A DNA stretch of 64,000 bases, from assembly GCF_036784765.1 (NCBI RefSeq), contig NZ_CP136651.1, forward strand, positions 2,604,001 through 2,668,000. Direction: 5' to 3'. Origin of the DNA: Novosphingobium sp. ZN18A2 (GTDB lineage Bacteria; Pseudomonadota; Alphaproteobacteria; Sphingomonadales; Sphingomonadaceae). Made by a program: the position numbers and the translations under genes. Positions 18,624 through 27,465 of this stretch are shown here, one piece after another (within the stretch, counting starts at the first letter, position 1; the number at the start of each line of letters is the position of its first letter). The notes under the pieces are model-generated. The model was not told the DNA's origin, did not search any database, and saw nothing but the letters and a program-made list of their open reading frames with translations.

Positions 18624-19640
18624 TCATCCCATCGGGTACATGATCTCTTTCGACACCTTGTCGATTGCCTTCATCACATCGTCGGAAAGCTTCAGGTCGG
18701 CGGCGGCAAGGATATCGTCGACGTGTTCTTCCTTCGATACGCCGACGATGGTCGAAGCGACAAAGTCGTGCTGCTTCGACCAGGCGACCGCCATCGTCGC
18801 AAGGCTCATCCCCGCTTCCTTCGCGATTTCGGCATAGCGGTCCGTCGCCGCCAGCGACCGGTCGTTGACGAAGCGCCGTGCCATCGCCGCCTGACGCCCG
18901 CCAAGCTCAAGGTAGCGTGAAAAGCGTGCGCCTTCGGGCCTTGCGCCGTTGGCATATTTGCCGGTCAGCACCCCGCCGCCGATGGGCGAATAGGGAATGC
19001 AGCTTACGCCCTCTTCGCGGCAGACCTGCGCCAGTTCGTCTTCGAAGCGGCGGTTGTTCATGGAAAAGTTGTTCTGGATCGTCTGGTATCGCGCGGTGCC
19101 CAACCGTTCGGACGCGGCGATAGACTTCATCAGCCCCCAGCTCGTCTCGTTCGAACAACCCAGGATGCGCACCTTGCCCGCGCGCACCAGTTCGTCGAGC
19201 ACCTCCATCGTCTCGTCATAGGCGGTACCGTGATCGGGCCAGTGCGTCTGGTAAAGGTCGATATAATCGGTGCCCAGCTTCTGCAGGCTCTCTTCCACGG
19301 CAACGGTAATGTTGCGCCGGTCGAGCGCGGTCATTCCGTTACGCTTGGGGCTGCGGAACCACACGTGGCTGGGACCGGAAACCTTGGTGGCGATCACCAC
19401 CGCATCGCGCGGCTTTGTCTTGAGCCACTTGCCAACGATTTCCTCTGTACGCCCCACCCACTTCGCGTCAGGCGGGACGGGATAGCCCTCTGCCGTGTCG
19501 AAGAAATCGATCCCTTCGTCGAAACAGCGGTCGAGGATGCGCAGCGATGTTGCTTCGTCCACCTGACTGCCGAAGGTCATCGTACCCATGCAGATGTCGG
19601 AAACGACAATGGCGGATTTGCCCAGACGGCGACGTTGCAT
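18624..19640 (-). CDS. Aldo/keto reductase
   Basis: A 338-residue NADPH-dependent oxidoreductase of the AKR superfamily, starting at the ATG at 19640 after a GGGAGAA site. The catalytic tetrad is visible: Asp in FFDTAEGYPV (with the Tyr a few residues on), Lys in VVIATKVSG and His in DLYQTHWPD. The C-terminal cofactor region (STIVGVSKEEHVDDIL) is typical. The segment GKWLKTKPRDAVVIATK resembles the Tas/YghZ-like subgroup. The physiological substrate cannot be told from sequence. Confidence 0.92.
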   Translation of the reverse strand: MQRRRLGKSAIVVSDICMGTMTFGSQVDEATSLRILDRCFDEGIDFFDTAEGYPVPPDAKWVGRTEEIVGKWLKTKPRDAVVIATKVSGPSHVWFRSPKRNGMTALDRRNITVAVEESLQKLGTDYIDLYQTHWPDHGTAYDETMEVLDELVRAGKVRILGCSNETSWGLMKSIAASERLGTARYQTIQNNFSMNNRRFEDELAQVCREEGVSCIPYSPIGGGVLTGKYANGARPEGARFSRYLELGGRQAAMARRFVNDRSLAATDRYAEIAKEAGMSLATMAVAWSKQHDFVASTIVGVSKEEHVDDILAAADLKLSDDVMKAIDKVSKEIMYPMG

Positions 19641-19760
19641 GGCGGATTCTCCCGATAGGTTCGTGATTTTGCGGGAGGGGTGCCGCGTGGCGCGCACGCG
19701 GTCAAGCCGGTTGCAACCAAAAACCTTAACACCGGGCCGCGAGCGGAACAGAATATGTCG

Positions 19761-21935
19761 TCAGACTTCCACCTCGAAGAACTTTCGCGGAGATCTGGAT
19801 GCGCTCATCTGTTCGGCCAGAGGATAGGAACCGGCCGGCAGGGCCGCAAGCGGCATTCCGGCGGTCGCCAGCGCATAGGGCGAGACGCGGTGGCGGGTCA
19901 TCAGCCCGTCGTTGCCGTCGCCGATCAGGGCAGTCTCGAACTTCAGCCCTTGCGCGGCTTCGGCGGCACGCACCACCTTGGAAACGGCGAGCTGCCCGCC
20001 GCCCAGGTCCAGGATCAGGTCCGTCCCTTCGGGCACGCCGGCAAGACCTTCTATCCATGCCCCGGTCCGCGAAAGGTTGCGCAGCATCGCCTTGTAATAA
20101 TGGTCTTCGTGAATGACGCCGATCTTGCGGAAAAAGTTCATGCGTCCCGCGCGGTAACGCGGCGGCCCGGAGGGCGGAAACACGAAGTTTTCGGTGCCCG
20201 AACGTTCCATGATCGCGTCGTGCGTCAACGGCCGTGAATAGATATAGCCCTGGATCAGGTCCGCACCGCGCTCTGTCACAAGCGCCAGTTCGTCCATCGC
20301 TTCCACACCCTCGGCCACCGTTTCCATGCCCAGCGCCTTGGCCAGCGCCACGATGGCGGAAATGATCGCCGGGTTGGTTGTTCCACCCTCGGTGCAACCG
20401 TGCACGAAGCTCTGGTCGATCTTGATCTTGTCGAACGGCGCGCGATTGAGGTAGCCGAGCGAGGAATAGCCGGTGCCGAAATCGTCCATCACCAGGCGGA
20501 CGCCCAGCCGCTTCAGCGCGGCGAAGGTCTTGTCCACCGCCTCCACGTCCCCCACGAAGACGCTTTCGGTGATTTCCAGGTCCAGCCTGTTCGGTTCCAA
20601 CCCGCTGCCCGCCAGCGCGGCGGCGACGACTTTGGGGAAATCGGCGTTCATGAACTGCTTGGCCGAAACATTCACGGCAACGCGCAGCTGTGTGGGCCAT
20701 TGCACGGCATCCTCGCACGCCTGTCTCAGCGCCCAGCCGCCAAGTTGCACGATCAGGTCCGTCTGCTCGGCAATCGGAATGAATTTGGCAGGCGAAACCG
20801 GCCGGCCGTCTTCCGGCTCCCAGCGCATCAGCGCCTCGAAAGCGTGCACCGTATGGTCGTGCGGACTGACGAGCGGCTGGTAGTTCATCCGCATTTCGCC
20901 CTTCACCAAGGCGTCGCGCAGGTTTTCCTCTATCCGGCTGTCCAGTTCCGCCGATTCCCGCAAGTCGGCGGTATAGAACCGGCAAAGGCCGCGCCCGCTG
21001 CCCTTTGCCGCGTAAAGCGCAAGGTCCGCCGCCGCGTTCAGCTCGTCGCTTTCCACCCCGTCGTAAGGCGCGATCGCGACGCCCACTGATGTGCCGACGA
21101 TCGCACGCTTGCCGTTTATCGAATAAGGCTGCGAAATCATCTGGATGATCCGCCCGGCAAGCCCGGTAAGATCGCCGCGGTCGTCAATATCGGGAAGGAT
21201 TATCTGGAACTCGTCGCCGCCAAGCCGCCCGATCTCGCCACGATCCTTGATCACGGTCTTCAAACGGTCCGCCACCTGCTTCAGCAATTCGTCGCCGGCA
21301 GGGTGTCCCAGCGTGTCATTTACCTGCTTGAACCGGTCAAGATCGAGCATCACCAGCGCACAACTGCGGCCAGCCCCCTTGCAAGCCGTCAGCATCGCCG
21401 AAAGGCGGCTTCCCATGCGGCGGCGGTTGGCAAGGCCTGTCAGCGGATCGAACTGCGAGTGCTGCGCGGCTTCCAGCTGACGACCATATTCGGCGGTGAT
21501 ATCTATCGAACTGCCGCGATAGCCGCAGAACCGGTCATTCCCATCCTTGTATGGCTTGCCCGACACGCGCCACCACCGGGTCTGCCGCTGTCCCGTTTCG
21601 TCGTCACCGGCCACATCGACCCGGACGATCATGTTGTCGAAGCGCGAATGCGAACGCAGCTGGAAGCCGAGTGTGCGCTGCGCCTCTTCGCCGTTCGCCT
21701 GCTGCACTTCGCTGAATATTTCCACCAGCGGACGGCCGATCAACGATTCCCCACCGCCGCCCAGCGCATCGAGCGCCTTCGCCGACAGGTAGACAAGGCG
21801 CCCTTCCTCGTCCGTCGCCCAGAACGAGCCGACCCCCACCGCTTCGACCTGGCCAAGGATATCGGTTCGCGAGACTGTCGATCCGCCAACGGCGATATCC
21901 TGCAACCTCTTTGTCTTTTTCGCCCAGAATCCCAT
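19761..21935 (-). CDS. PAS-GGDEF-EAL-PilZ cyclic-di-GMP protein
   Basis: A 724-residue signalling protein. Residues 20-150 form a PAS-like sensor region (GSFWATDEEGRLVYLSAKAL). Next is a diguanylate cyclase domain with an intact signature GRLGGDEFQII. An EAL phosphodiesterase domain follows, with FEALMRWEPEDG, NVSAKQF, LEITESVFVGD and DDFGTGYSSL, so the metal-binding residues are present. The last 110 residues look like a PilZ cyclic-di-GMP receptor (AMLRNLSRTGAWIEG, LDLGGGQL). No signal peptide or membrane segment, so it is probably cytosolic. Which activity dominates cannot be decided from sequence. Confidence 0.9.
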   Translation of the reverse strand: MGFWAKKTKRLQDIAVGGSTVSRTDILGQVEAVGVGSFWATDEEGRLVYLSAKALDALGGGGESLIGRPLVEIFSEVQQANGEEAQRTLGFQLRSHSRFDNMIVRVDVAGDDETGQRQTRWWRVSGKPYKDGNDRFCGYRGSSIDITAEYGRQLEAAQHSQFDPLTGLANRRRMGSRLSAMLTACKGAGRSCALVMLDLDRFKQVNDTLGHPAGDELLKQVADRLKTVIKDRGEIGRLGGDEFQIILPDIDDRGDLTGLAGRIIQMISQPYSINGKRAIVGTSVGVAIAPYDGVESDELNAAADLALYAAKGSGRGLCRFYTADLRESAELDSRIEENLRDALVKGEMRMNYQPLVSPHDHTVHAFEALMRWEPEDGRPVSPAKFIPIAEQTDLIVQLGGWALRQACEDAVQWPTQLRVAVNVSAKQFMNADFPKVVAAALAGSGLEPNRLDLEITESVFVGDVEAVDKTFAALKRLGVRLVMDDFGTGYSSLGYLNRAPFDKIKIDQSFVHGCTEGGTTNPAIISAIVALAKALGMETVAEGVEAMDELALVTERGADLIQGYIYSRPLTHDAIMERSGTENFVFPPSGPPRYRAGRMNFFRKIGVIHEDHYYKAMLRNLSRTGAWIEGLAGVPEGTDLILDLGGGQLAVSKVVRAAEAAQGLKFETALIGDGNDGLMTRHRVSPYALATAGMPLAALPAGSYPLAEQMSASRSPRKFFEVEV

Positions 21936-22328
21936 TCACGCGACCTTGCCCGACGCCAGCCGTGGGGCCATCTTTGCTCCCGCGACAGGCAACTGTATTT
22001 TCAAGACGAGCAAATAGCCGAAGCAGGTTTGATTTCGGTTAACGCAGCGCTTTCCGTTTTTTCTGAAACTTATTTATTTTCAAATTTTTAGCAGATAAAT
22101 TGACTACGATTTGATCCACTTTGGGCAGGAAACTTCGCCTACACCCAATGGTCGGCAGTAAACGGCGCAAAGTCGGCCTTTTCACCCATTGTGGCAGGAA
22201 TTACTTTTCACGGCAGTATTACCCCGCCCCATCGGAGGGGAACGCAAATTGCGCCGGGCCGTTTACTTGTGCGACGCACAGCAGCGTCCGTCCTGCGCGT
22301 GGGTCAGTAAAAAGGGTATAGCGCATTC
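21936..22328. other. Intergenic region, AT-rich, no gene seen
   Basis: A 393-bp gap between divergent genes. The stretch 22050-22110 is strongly AT-rich and probably contains promoter elements for the cyclic-di-GMP gene. No convincing open frame or RNA structure was found. The short frame at 22121-22321 has no ribosome site and no coding character. Confidence 0.5.
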
Positions 22329-22760
22329 ATGACAAACACCATTCGCCTGTCGCTTGCCTTGATGGCCCTGCCGATGGCCAGCATACCGCCGTACGCCTTG
22401 GCCGAAACCGCGGGCCAGCCGATCCGGTACCAAGGCGTTTGCGATTACAATCCGGCGATCGTGCAAAAATTTCCCACGACCGACGGCTTTGTGCGCTGCG
22501 ACGCCCTTTCGATCAGCCGCAGCAACGGACAATCCGTCATTTCCTATGAACGCACGCCACAGGGCAAGCGGATCGCGTTCCATGGCAAGCTGGAAGGCGA
22601 CCATATGGCAATATCGCGCGTATGGCTTGATGACCGGATGCTGGACGGACGCGGCAAATGCACGATCTATCGCGATGGTGACGGGCTGGTTTCAATCGTG
22701 ACCTGCATCGGCCAGGCGGGACAAACGCCGCTGGCCGCAAACTTCCGCGTGCTGCGATGA
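22329..22760 (+). CDS. Unknown secreted protein
   Basis: A 143-residue protein with a Sec signal peptide, MTNTIRLSLALMALPMASIPPYALA, likely cleaved after ALA near residue 25. The mature part has cysteines in GVCDYNP, VRCDAL, KCTIYR and VTCIG that could form two disulfide bonds. No catalytic motif is visible. It is probably periplasmic. I cannot name the family. Confidence 0.72.
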   Translation: MTNTIRLSLALMALPMASIPPYALAETAGQPIRYQGVCDYNPAIVQKFPTTDGFVRCDALSISRSNGQSVISYERTPQGKRIAFHGKLEGDHMAISRVWLDDRMLDGRGKCTIYRDGDGLVSIVTCIGQAGQTPLAANFRVLR

Positions 22761-22932
22761 AACGGACAAATCGCGAATCCAAGCCCACGGCGCGCTGGTA
22801 AGAGCGGGCGAATGGGCTGGCTGCTTTCGTCGCGACAAGGGGAGCAGTAAGGAAAGCCCCCTCCACCCTGTTGCCGCCATGTCCGCTGCCCGTTCAGCCC
22901 AGCGAAGGCACCCGCCAGGTAGCGCAACATCG

Positions 22933-23091
22933 GTGAGAACCACGTTGGATATCATCCTCGCGCTGACCACCGGCATCCTGTTCAGCGGCGCGCTGGTTGG
23001 CGCGGCGATGCTGGGCGCCTGCGCCGGCGTTGCGGGAAGTTGCTGGTGGCTGTGGCGCCGGTACGGAAAAAAGCCGCCGCCCGACCGGTAA
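22933..23091 (+). CDS. Possible small membrane protein
   Basis: A short frame of about 52 codons from the GTG at 22933, or 70 codons from the ATG at 22879. It has one long hydrophobic stretch (LDIILALTTGILFSGALVGAAMLGACAGVAG) followed by a basic RRYGKKPPPDR tail. It stops 8 bp before the convergent prenyl synthase gene ends. No homolog is recalled, so it may not be real. Confidence 0.35.
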   Translation: MRTTLDIILALTTGILFSGALVGAAMLGACAGVAGSCWWLWRRYGKKPPPDR

Positions 23092-23099
23092 GACCGCAG

Positions 23100-24113
23100 T
23101 CAGTAACGCCGCGCAACCGCGAACTGCGCCGCTTCGATCATCGCCGCCTTGGCGTCGCTCTTGGGAAAATGTGCGATCGCGTCGACAGCGCGCGCCGCAT
23201 AGTGACGAGCCCGTTCGCGCGTCGCCTCTACTGCGTCGTGGCGGCCGATCAGCGCAATCGCGTGATCAAGGTCGGCATCGCTGGTGCGGTGCCCGATGAT
23301 TGCCGCCTCCCAGAACTTGCGCTCTTCCGCGTCGCCGCGCGCATAGGCAAGGATGACCGGCAGGGTCATCTTGCCTTCGCGAAAATCGTCGCCGCGGTCC
23401 TTGCCCATTTCGGCCGCGTCCGAATCGTAATCGATCGCGTCGTCGGCAAGCTGGAAGGCAATGCCCAGGTTGCGGCCATAGGCGTCGAGCGCCATCTCGT
23501 CCGCCTCCGGCCGTTCGGCTACCACGGCGGCGATGCGGCAGGCGGCGGCAAACAGCGCGGCGGTCTTCGCGTTGATGATCGAAAGATAGCGCTCCTCGCT
23601 CGTCTCGATCTGGCGCTGCGCGGTAAGCTGGTCCACCTCGCCTTCGGAAATCACAGAGCTGGCGTTCGACAGGATGCGCAGGACCTTCAGGCTGCCGTCC
23701 TCCACCATCAGCTCGAAAGCGCGGGTGAACAGGAAATCGCCCACCAGCACCGTCGCAGGATTGCCGAAGATGATGTTCGCCGCTTTCTTGCCGCGCCGCA
23801 TGTCCGATCCGTCCACCACGTCGTCGTGCAGCAGGGTAGCGGTGTGGATGAATTCCACCGTTGCGGCGAGCTTGTGGTGGCGGTTCCCGCCGTATTCCAG
23901 CAGCGCCGCACTTGCCAGCGTCAGCATCGGGCGCAACCGCTTTCCGCCGCCCGCGATCAGGTGCCCGGCAAGCGCGGGGATCAGCGGGATGCGGCTCTGC
24001 ATCCGGTCAAGGATCACGGTGTTCACCGAGTTCAGCCCGTCGGCCACCAGCGTCATCAGCGGCTCAAGCGAAGGTTCCGCCTTGCGCGGCAGGGAATGGA
24101 TGGTCGCAGTCAT
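23100..24113 (-). CDS. Long-chain polyprenyl diphosphate synthase
   Basis: A 337-residue trans-prenyltransferase, probably making the ubiquinone side chain. The two aspartate-rich motifs are intact: TATLLHDDVVDGSDMRRG and FQLADDAIDYDSDA. GGGKRLRP and an FLFTRAFELM stretch are also typical. The first Asp-rich motif reads DDVVDGSD rather than the textbook DDxxD spacing of short-chain enzymes, as in octaprenyl/decaprenyl synthases. The ATG at 24113 is chosen because the upstream in-frame extension is basic and lacks conservation. Chain length cannot be told from sequence. Confidence 0.93.
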   Translation of the reverse strand: MTATIHSLPRKAEPSLEPLMTLVADGLNSVNTVILDRMQSRIPLIPALAGHLIAGGGKRLRPMLTLASAALLEYGGNRHHKLAATVEFIHTATLLHDDVVDGSDMRRGKKAANIIFGNPATVLVGDFLFTRAFELMVEDGSLKVLRILSNASSVISEGEVDQLTAQRQIETSEERYLSIINAKTAALFAAACRIAAVVAERPEADEMALDAYGRNLGIAFQLADDAIDYDSDAAEMGKDRGDDFREGKMTLPVILAYARGDAEERKFWEAAIIGHRTSDADLDHAIALIGRHDAVEATRERARHYAARAVDAIAHFPKSDAKAAMIEAAQFAVARRY

Positions 24114-24226
24114 CACGCGCAGCGCTAGGCGCGGCAGGCATGGCTTGGCAAGTCGCAATCGCCGCGTTAGCGGATCGAATGCGACACAAAATGCCGCAAT
24201 GCGAAATCGGAAAGGTGCAAAGGGCG

Positions 24227-24514
24227 ATGAGCGAGGATCCGGTGCTGGCAAACTATCGCCAGTCGATCGACAACATCGATGCGGCGATGATCCACATCCT
24301 TGCCGAACGCTTCCGCATTACGCAGGCGGTGGGCGCCTACAAGGCGGAACACAAGCTGCCGCCCGCCGACCCGTCGCGAGAGGAACGCCAGATCGCCCGC
24401 CTGCGCAAGCTTGCAGAAGACGCGCACCTGGACCCGGAGTTTTCGGAAAAGTTCCTGCGTTTCATCATCGACGAGGTGATCCGCCACCATGAACAGGCGC
24501 GGGGGAACGGGTAA
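24227..24514 (+). CDS. Chorismate mutase (AroQ class)
   Basis: A 95-residue all-helical enzyme converting chorismate to prephenate for Phe/Tyr synthesis. Motifs match the AroQ dimer: SIDNIDAAMIHILAERFRITQAVGAYKAEHKLPPADPSREERQI, with the conserved Arg and Lys residues, and a C-terminal FLRFIIDEVIRHHE helix. The ATG at 24227 begins at MSEDP; an upstream ATG at 24191 would add twelve residues. It is divergent from the prenyl synthase and followed by a small membrane protein. Confidence 0.88.
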   Translation: MSEDPVLANYRQSIDNIDAAMIHILAERFRITQAVGAYKAEHKLPPADPSREERQIARLRKLAEDAHLDPEFSEKFLRFIIDEVIRHHEQARGNG

Positions 24515-24517
24515 ACC

Positions 24518-24886
24518 GTGGGCTGGCGCGAGCAGCTGCGCGAACTGGCAGGCGCGAAAGGTTCCCTGGGACTGGCCGCGCTGGTGGCGCTGGGCGTGCT
24601 TTTGCCCGGCGCTTTCCGCCTGAACGGCCTTTCGGCGGGCAGTTTCGTCAACGCGGCCGTCTGGGCCATCGCCGCGGTCGCGCTTGTCCAGGTGGCCGCG
24701 CGCGTATCGCCGCCGCGCAATCTTACCTACGTGCTCGCCATCGGATCGGCGGCACTGGCCTGGCTTCTTTTTGGACCGCAGATCATGGGCGGGGGAGACG
24801 CCGCAAGCTGGCTGATCGCAGCCGCGCTATGGGCCGGGATCAGCCTTGCAGCCTTTGCCGCACTGATGATCTATCGCCAACCCTGA
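24518..24886 (+). CDS. Small multi-pass membrane protein
   Basis: A 122-residue protein starting with GTG at 24518, three bases after the chorismate mutase stop, so the two are probably co-transcribed. It has about four hydrophobic segments (GSLGLAALVALGVLLPG, SFVNAAVWAIAAVALVQVAA, LTYVLAIGSAALAWLLFG, WLIAAALWAGISLAAFAALMI). No family is recognised and no catalytic residues are visible. Confidence 0.68.
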   Translation: MGWREQLRELAGAKGSLGLAALVALGVLLPGAFRLNGLSAGSFVNAAVWAIAAVALVQVAARVSPPRNLTYVLAIGSAALAWLLFGPQIMGGGDAASWLIAAALWAGISLAAFAALMIYRQP

Positions 24887-24918
24887 GGCGCGGGGCGCCC
24901 CCGGCCATATCGCGCGTC

Positions 24919-25386
24919 TTAACCTTCCAGCGGAACGCCGGGCACCTGCTTTGCGGTGCGGATCGTCAGGCTGGTCTTCACACTTGCCACGTTGGGGGCA
25001 GGCGTGAGCTTGCTGGTCAGGAATTCCTGGAAGCTCTGCAAATCGCGGCTGACGATCTTCAGGATGAAATCGATTTCGCCATTGAGCATGTGACATTCGC
25101 GCACTTCGGCCAGCGTGCCCATGTGCTCTTCGAACTGGCGCAGCGATTCTTCCGCCTGGCTTTTCAGGCTGACCAGCGCGAAAACGGTAATCGCGAAGCC
25201 CAGCTTCGAAGCGTCGAGATCGGCGTGATAACCGCGGATCACGCCTTCTTCCTCAAGCGCACGGACACGGCGCAGGCACGGCGGAGCGGTCAACCCCACG
25301 CGCTGTGCCAGTTCAACGTTCGTAATGCGGCCTTCCGCCTGCAATTCGGCCAGAAGGCGCCGGTCGATGTTATCGAGTGCTGCCAT
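24919..25386 (-). CDS. Lrp/AsnC-family transcriptional regulator
   Basis: A 155-residue regulator starting at the ATG at 25386. The N-terminal winged helix reads LDNIDRRLLAELQAEGRITNVELAQRVGLTAPPCLRRVRALEEEGVIRGYHA, standard for Lrp. The C-terminal RAM effector domain includes FALVSLKSQAEESL, VRECHMLNGEIDFILKIV and a TSLTIRTAKQ end. Family members sense amino acids and bind DNA as octamers or higher forms. The upstream AT-rich patch near 25470-25560 may hold its promoter. The target is unknown. Confidence 0.93.
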   Translation of the reverse strand: MAALDNIDRRLLAELQAEGRITNVELAQRVGLTAPPCLRRVRALEEEGVIRGYHADLDASKLGFAITVFALVSLKSQAEESLRQFEEHMGTLAEVRECHMLNGEIDFILKIVSRDLQSFQEFLTSKLTPAPNVASVKTSLTIRTAKQVPGVPLEG

Positions 25387-25616
25387 GCCCTTGGGGATGT
25401 CCTTGAAATTCAATGCCGGATGCGGATCGGTGTAAAAGCCAGCAACATTCCACCGCCGAACCGATTGCGCATGATAATAATATTCTGTCTTAGCGCAATC
25501 GTCCCACAATGCAACGCGTGCAATCGTCATGCTGTTAGCAAAGCGGCAATTTGCTATCCTGCATTGGCGCTGCACGAACCGTCCGTCCCGGACGGCCTGC
25601 CCCGCCCGGAGCACGA

Positions 25617-27434
25617 ATGATAATCGACGACCGCCTTGATACTGTCTTGCGCACGAACGCGACGGGTCCGGCGGCGGCGCGCACGCAGTTTCGCCAGCTT
25701 GTGGACATCCTTGGTCGCGCGCGGGACGCCGACGATACGCCTGTGCGCAGGGCGGCGATCGACAGGCTCGAATCGCTGCACCGTCACGTGGGCGAAACCG
25801 AACGGGCCGCCATTGTCGAGGCGGCGGCGGTGCGTTCGCCGGCAATCGTCGAATATTTCGCCGGGCAATCGTCGCGCCTTGCCTCGTCCGTGCTGCGCGG
25901 CGCGCGCCTGCGCGAGGACGACTGGCTGGACATGATCCCGCGCCTGCCGGTTGCGGCGCGCGGCTTCCTTCGCCACCGGCGCGATCTTGGTCCGCAAGTC
26001 GAACGTCTGCTGGCGCGTTTTGGCATTGGTGATGCGGTGCTGCCCCAACCGGAGGGATTTGTCGCGACGGCAGAGACGTCCGCCCCGGCATCGCCCACCG
26101 TTCAGGCATCTCCCCCCGCTCCGGAAACGAGTGCGCCGCCGCCAGCAAGCGCCGAGCCTGAGCGGCCCGTCCGTCCGCCGGTTCAGCCGCGCGCGCCGGC
26201 CCCCGACCCGCGCGAAGGCATCGGCGCCATCGTCCGCCGGATCGAGGCGTTCCGCCGCAATCGCGAAGATGCCTCGCAAGATGGCGATGCGATAGAGATC
26301 GAGCCGGGCGAAGCCCCTCGCCTGCCCTTTCCGGGTGAGGCTTCGCGCGCACGCGCCACGTCAGTCGACATATCGCTCGACACGGAAGGGACCATTGCCG
26401 CCGCGACAGGCGGGATGGGACCGATGCTGGTCGGGCATCGCCCGTTCACCGCCGATCCCGACGCGCCTGCCCGTTGCGACACCAGATCGCTTGCCGCGGT
26501 TCGCGAACGCCGGCCGATCGAGGCGGGCCGGATAGAGCTTGAAGGCGCACCGGCCATCGCCGGCCCTTGGCGGATCGACGCCGTGCCGTGCTTTTCCGCC
26601 AAGGGAGGCCGGTTCACCGGCTGGCTGGCGCGGCTCCGTCGCCCCGAACCGAGCGCCGCGCGCGACACCGTGCTTGCCGCCAACGACGACGATCGCGACA
26701 GCGGCGACCGGCTGCGGCAGATGCTCCACGAACTGCGCACGCCGATCAACGCGATCCAGGGGTTTGCCGAACTGATCCACCAGCAGGTCATGGGGCCGGT
26801 ATCGCACCAGTATCGCAGCTATGCCGCCCACATCGCGGGCGATGCGGCGAAGATGCTGGCCGGCTTCGAAGAGGTTGACCGGCTGGTCAAACTGGAAACC
26901 GGACGTATGGCCTGCGAAACCGGCGATACCGACGCGGCGGATGTCGTCCACCGCGTGATCGCGCAGGTCGAACCCCTGTTCGAACGGCGCGGGGTGCGCC
27001 TGACACAATCGATCGCCAGCGGGAACCTGCCGGTATCGCTTGCCGATCATGAACTGGAAGAGCTGGTCTGGCGCCTGCTCAGTGTGATCGCGGGCGGAGC
27101 CGCGCCGGGCGAACGCCTCGATCTGGAACTGGTGGTGGAAGGCGGCTCGCTGCGCCTCGCCGCAACGCTGCCTGCATCGCTTGCCTCGCGCGAAACCGCC
27201 CGGCTTTTCTCGCCCGGAACGCGCGGGCCGGACGGGCTGCCCGCGTCGCTGCTTGGTGCGGGCTTTTCGCTGCGCCTGGCCGCAGCAGAAGCGCGGGCCG
27301 CAAATGGCGATGTCGAACGTTCAGGCAATCTTATCACCTTGCGGCTACCGCTATTGACCCTGAACGGGGCCGCACCTAGCGATACCCGGGGCGATGGCGG
27401 CCATCCGGACACACAAGGACACCGTTCCGCCTGA
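25617..27434 (+). CDS. Histidine-kinase-like protein with degenerate ATPase domain
   Basis: A 605-residue protein, ATG at 25617 after GGAGCACGA. Residues 1-150 are helical and unlike a usual sensor. Residues 150-230 are Pro/Ala-rich linker. A HisKA-type dimerisation helix appears near residue 370 with the phosphoacceptor His in MLHELRTPINAIQGFAEL. The region after it should be an HATPase domain, but the N-box Asn and the DxGxG motif are missing; only LLGAGFSLRLAAAEARAANGDV resembles the last G box. It may be a phosphotransfer or pseudokinase rather than an active kinase. The gene overlaps or abuts the next one. Confidence 0.8.
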   Translation: MIIDDRLDTVLRTNATGPAAARTQFRQLVDILGRARDADDTPVRRAAIDRLESLHRHVGETERAAIVEAAAVRSPAIVEYFAGQSSRLASSVLRGARLREDDWLDMIPRLPVAARGFLRHRRDLGPQVERLLARFGIGDAVLPQPEGFVATAETSAPASPTVQASPPAPETSAPPPASAEPERPVRPPVQPRAPAPDPREGIGAIVRRIEAFRRNREDASQDGDAIEIEPGEAPRLPFPGEASRARATSVDISLDTEGTIAAATGGMGPMLVGHRPFTADPDAPARCDTRSLAAVRERRPIEAGRIELEGAPAIAGPWRIDAVPCFSAKGGRFTGWLARLRRPEPSAARDTVLAANDDDRDSGDRLRQMLHELRTPINAIQGFAELIHQQVMGPVSHQYRSYAAHIAGDAAKMLAGFEEVDRLVKLETGRMACETGDTDAADVVHRVIAQVEPLFERRGVRLTQSIASGNLPVSLADHELEELVWRLLSVIAGGAAPGERLDLELVVEGGSLRLAATLPASLASRETARLFSPGTRGPDGLPASLLGAGFSLRLAAAEARAANGDVERSGNLITLRLPLLTLNGAAPSDTRGDGGHPDTQGHRSA

Positions 27435-27465
27435 ATTCCCGCAAGGCAGAAGGGGGCGAAACACG

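Noticed and set aside
22121..22321. Small gene before the secreted protein
   Set aside because: No ribosome site, unusual residue composition and overlap with a likely promoter region.
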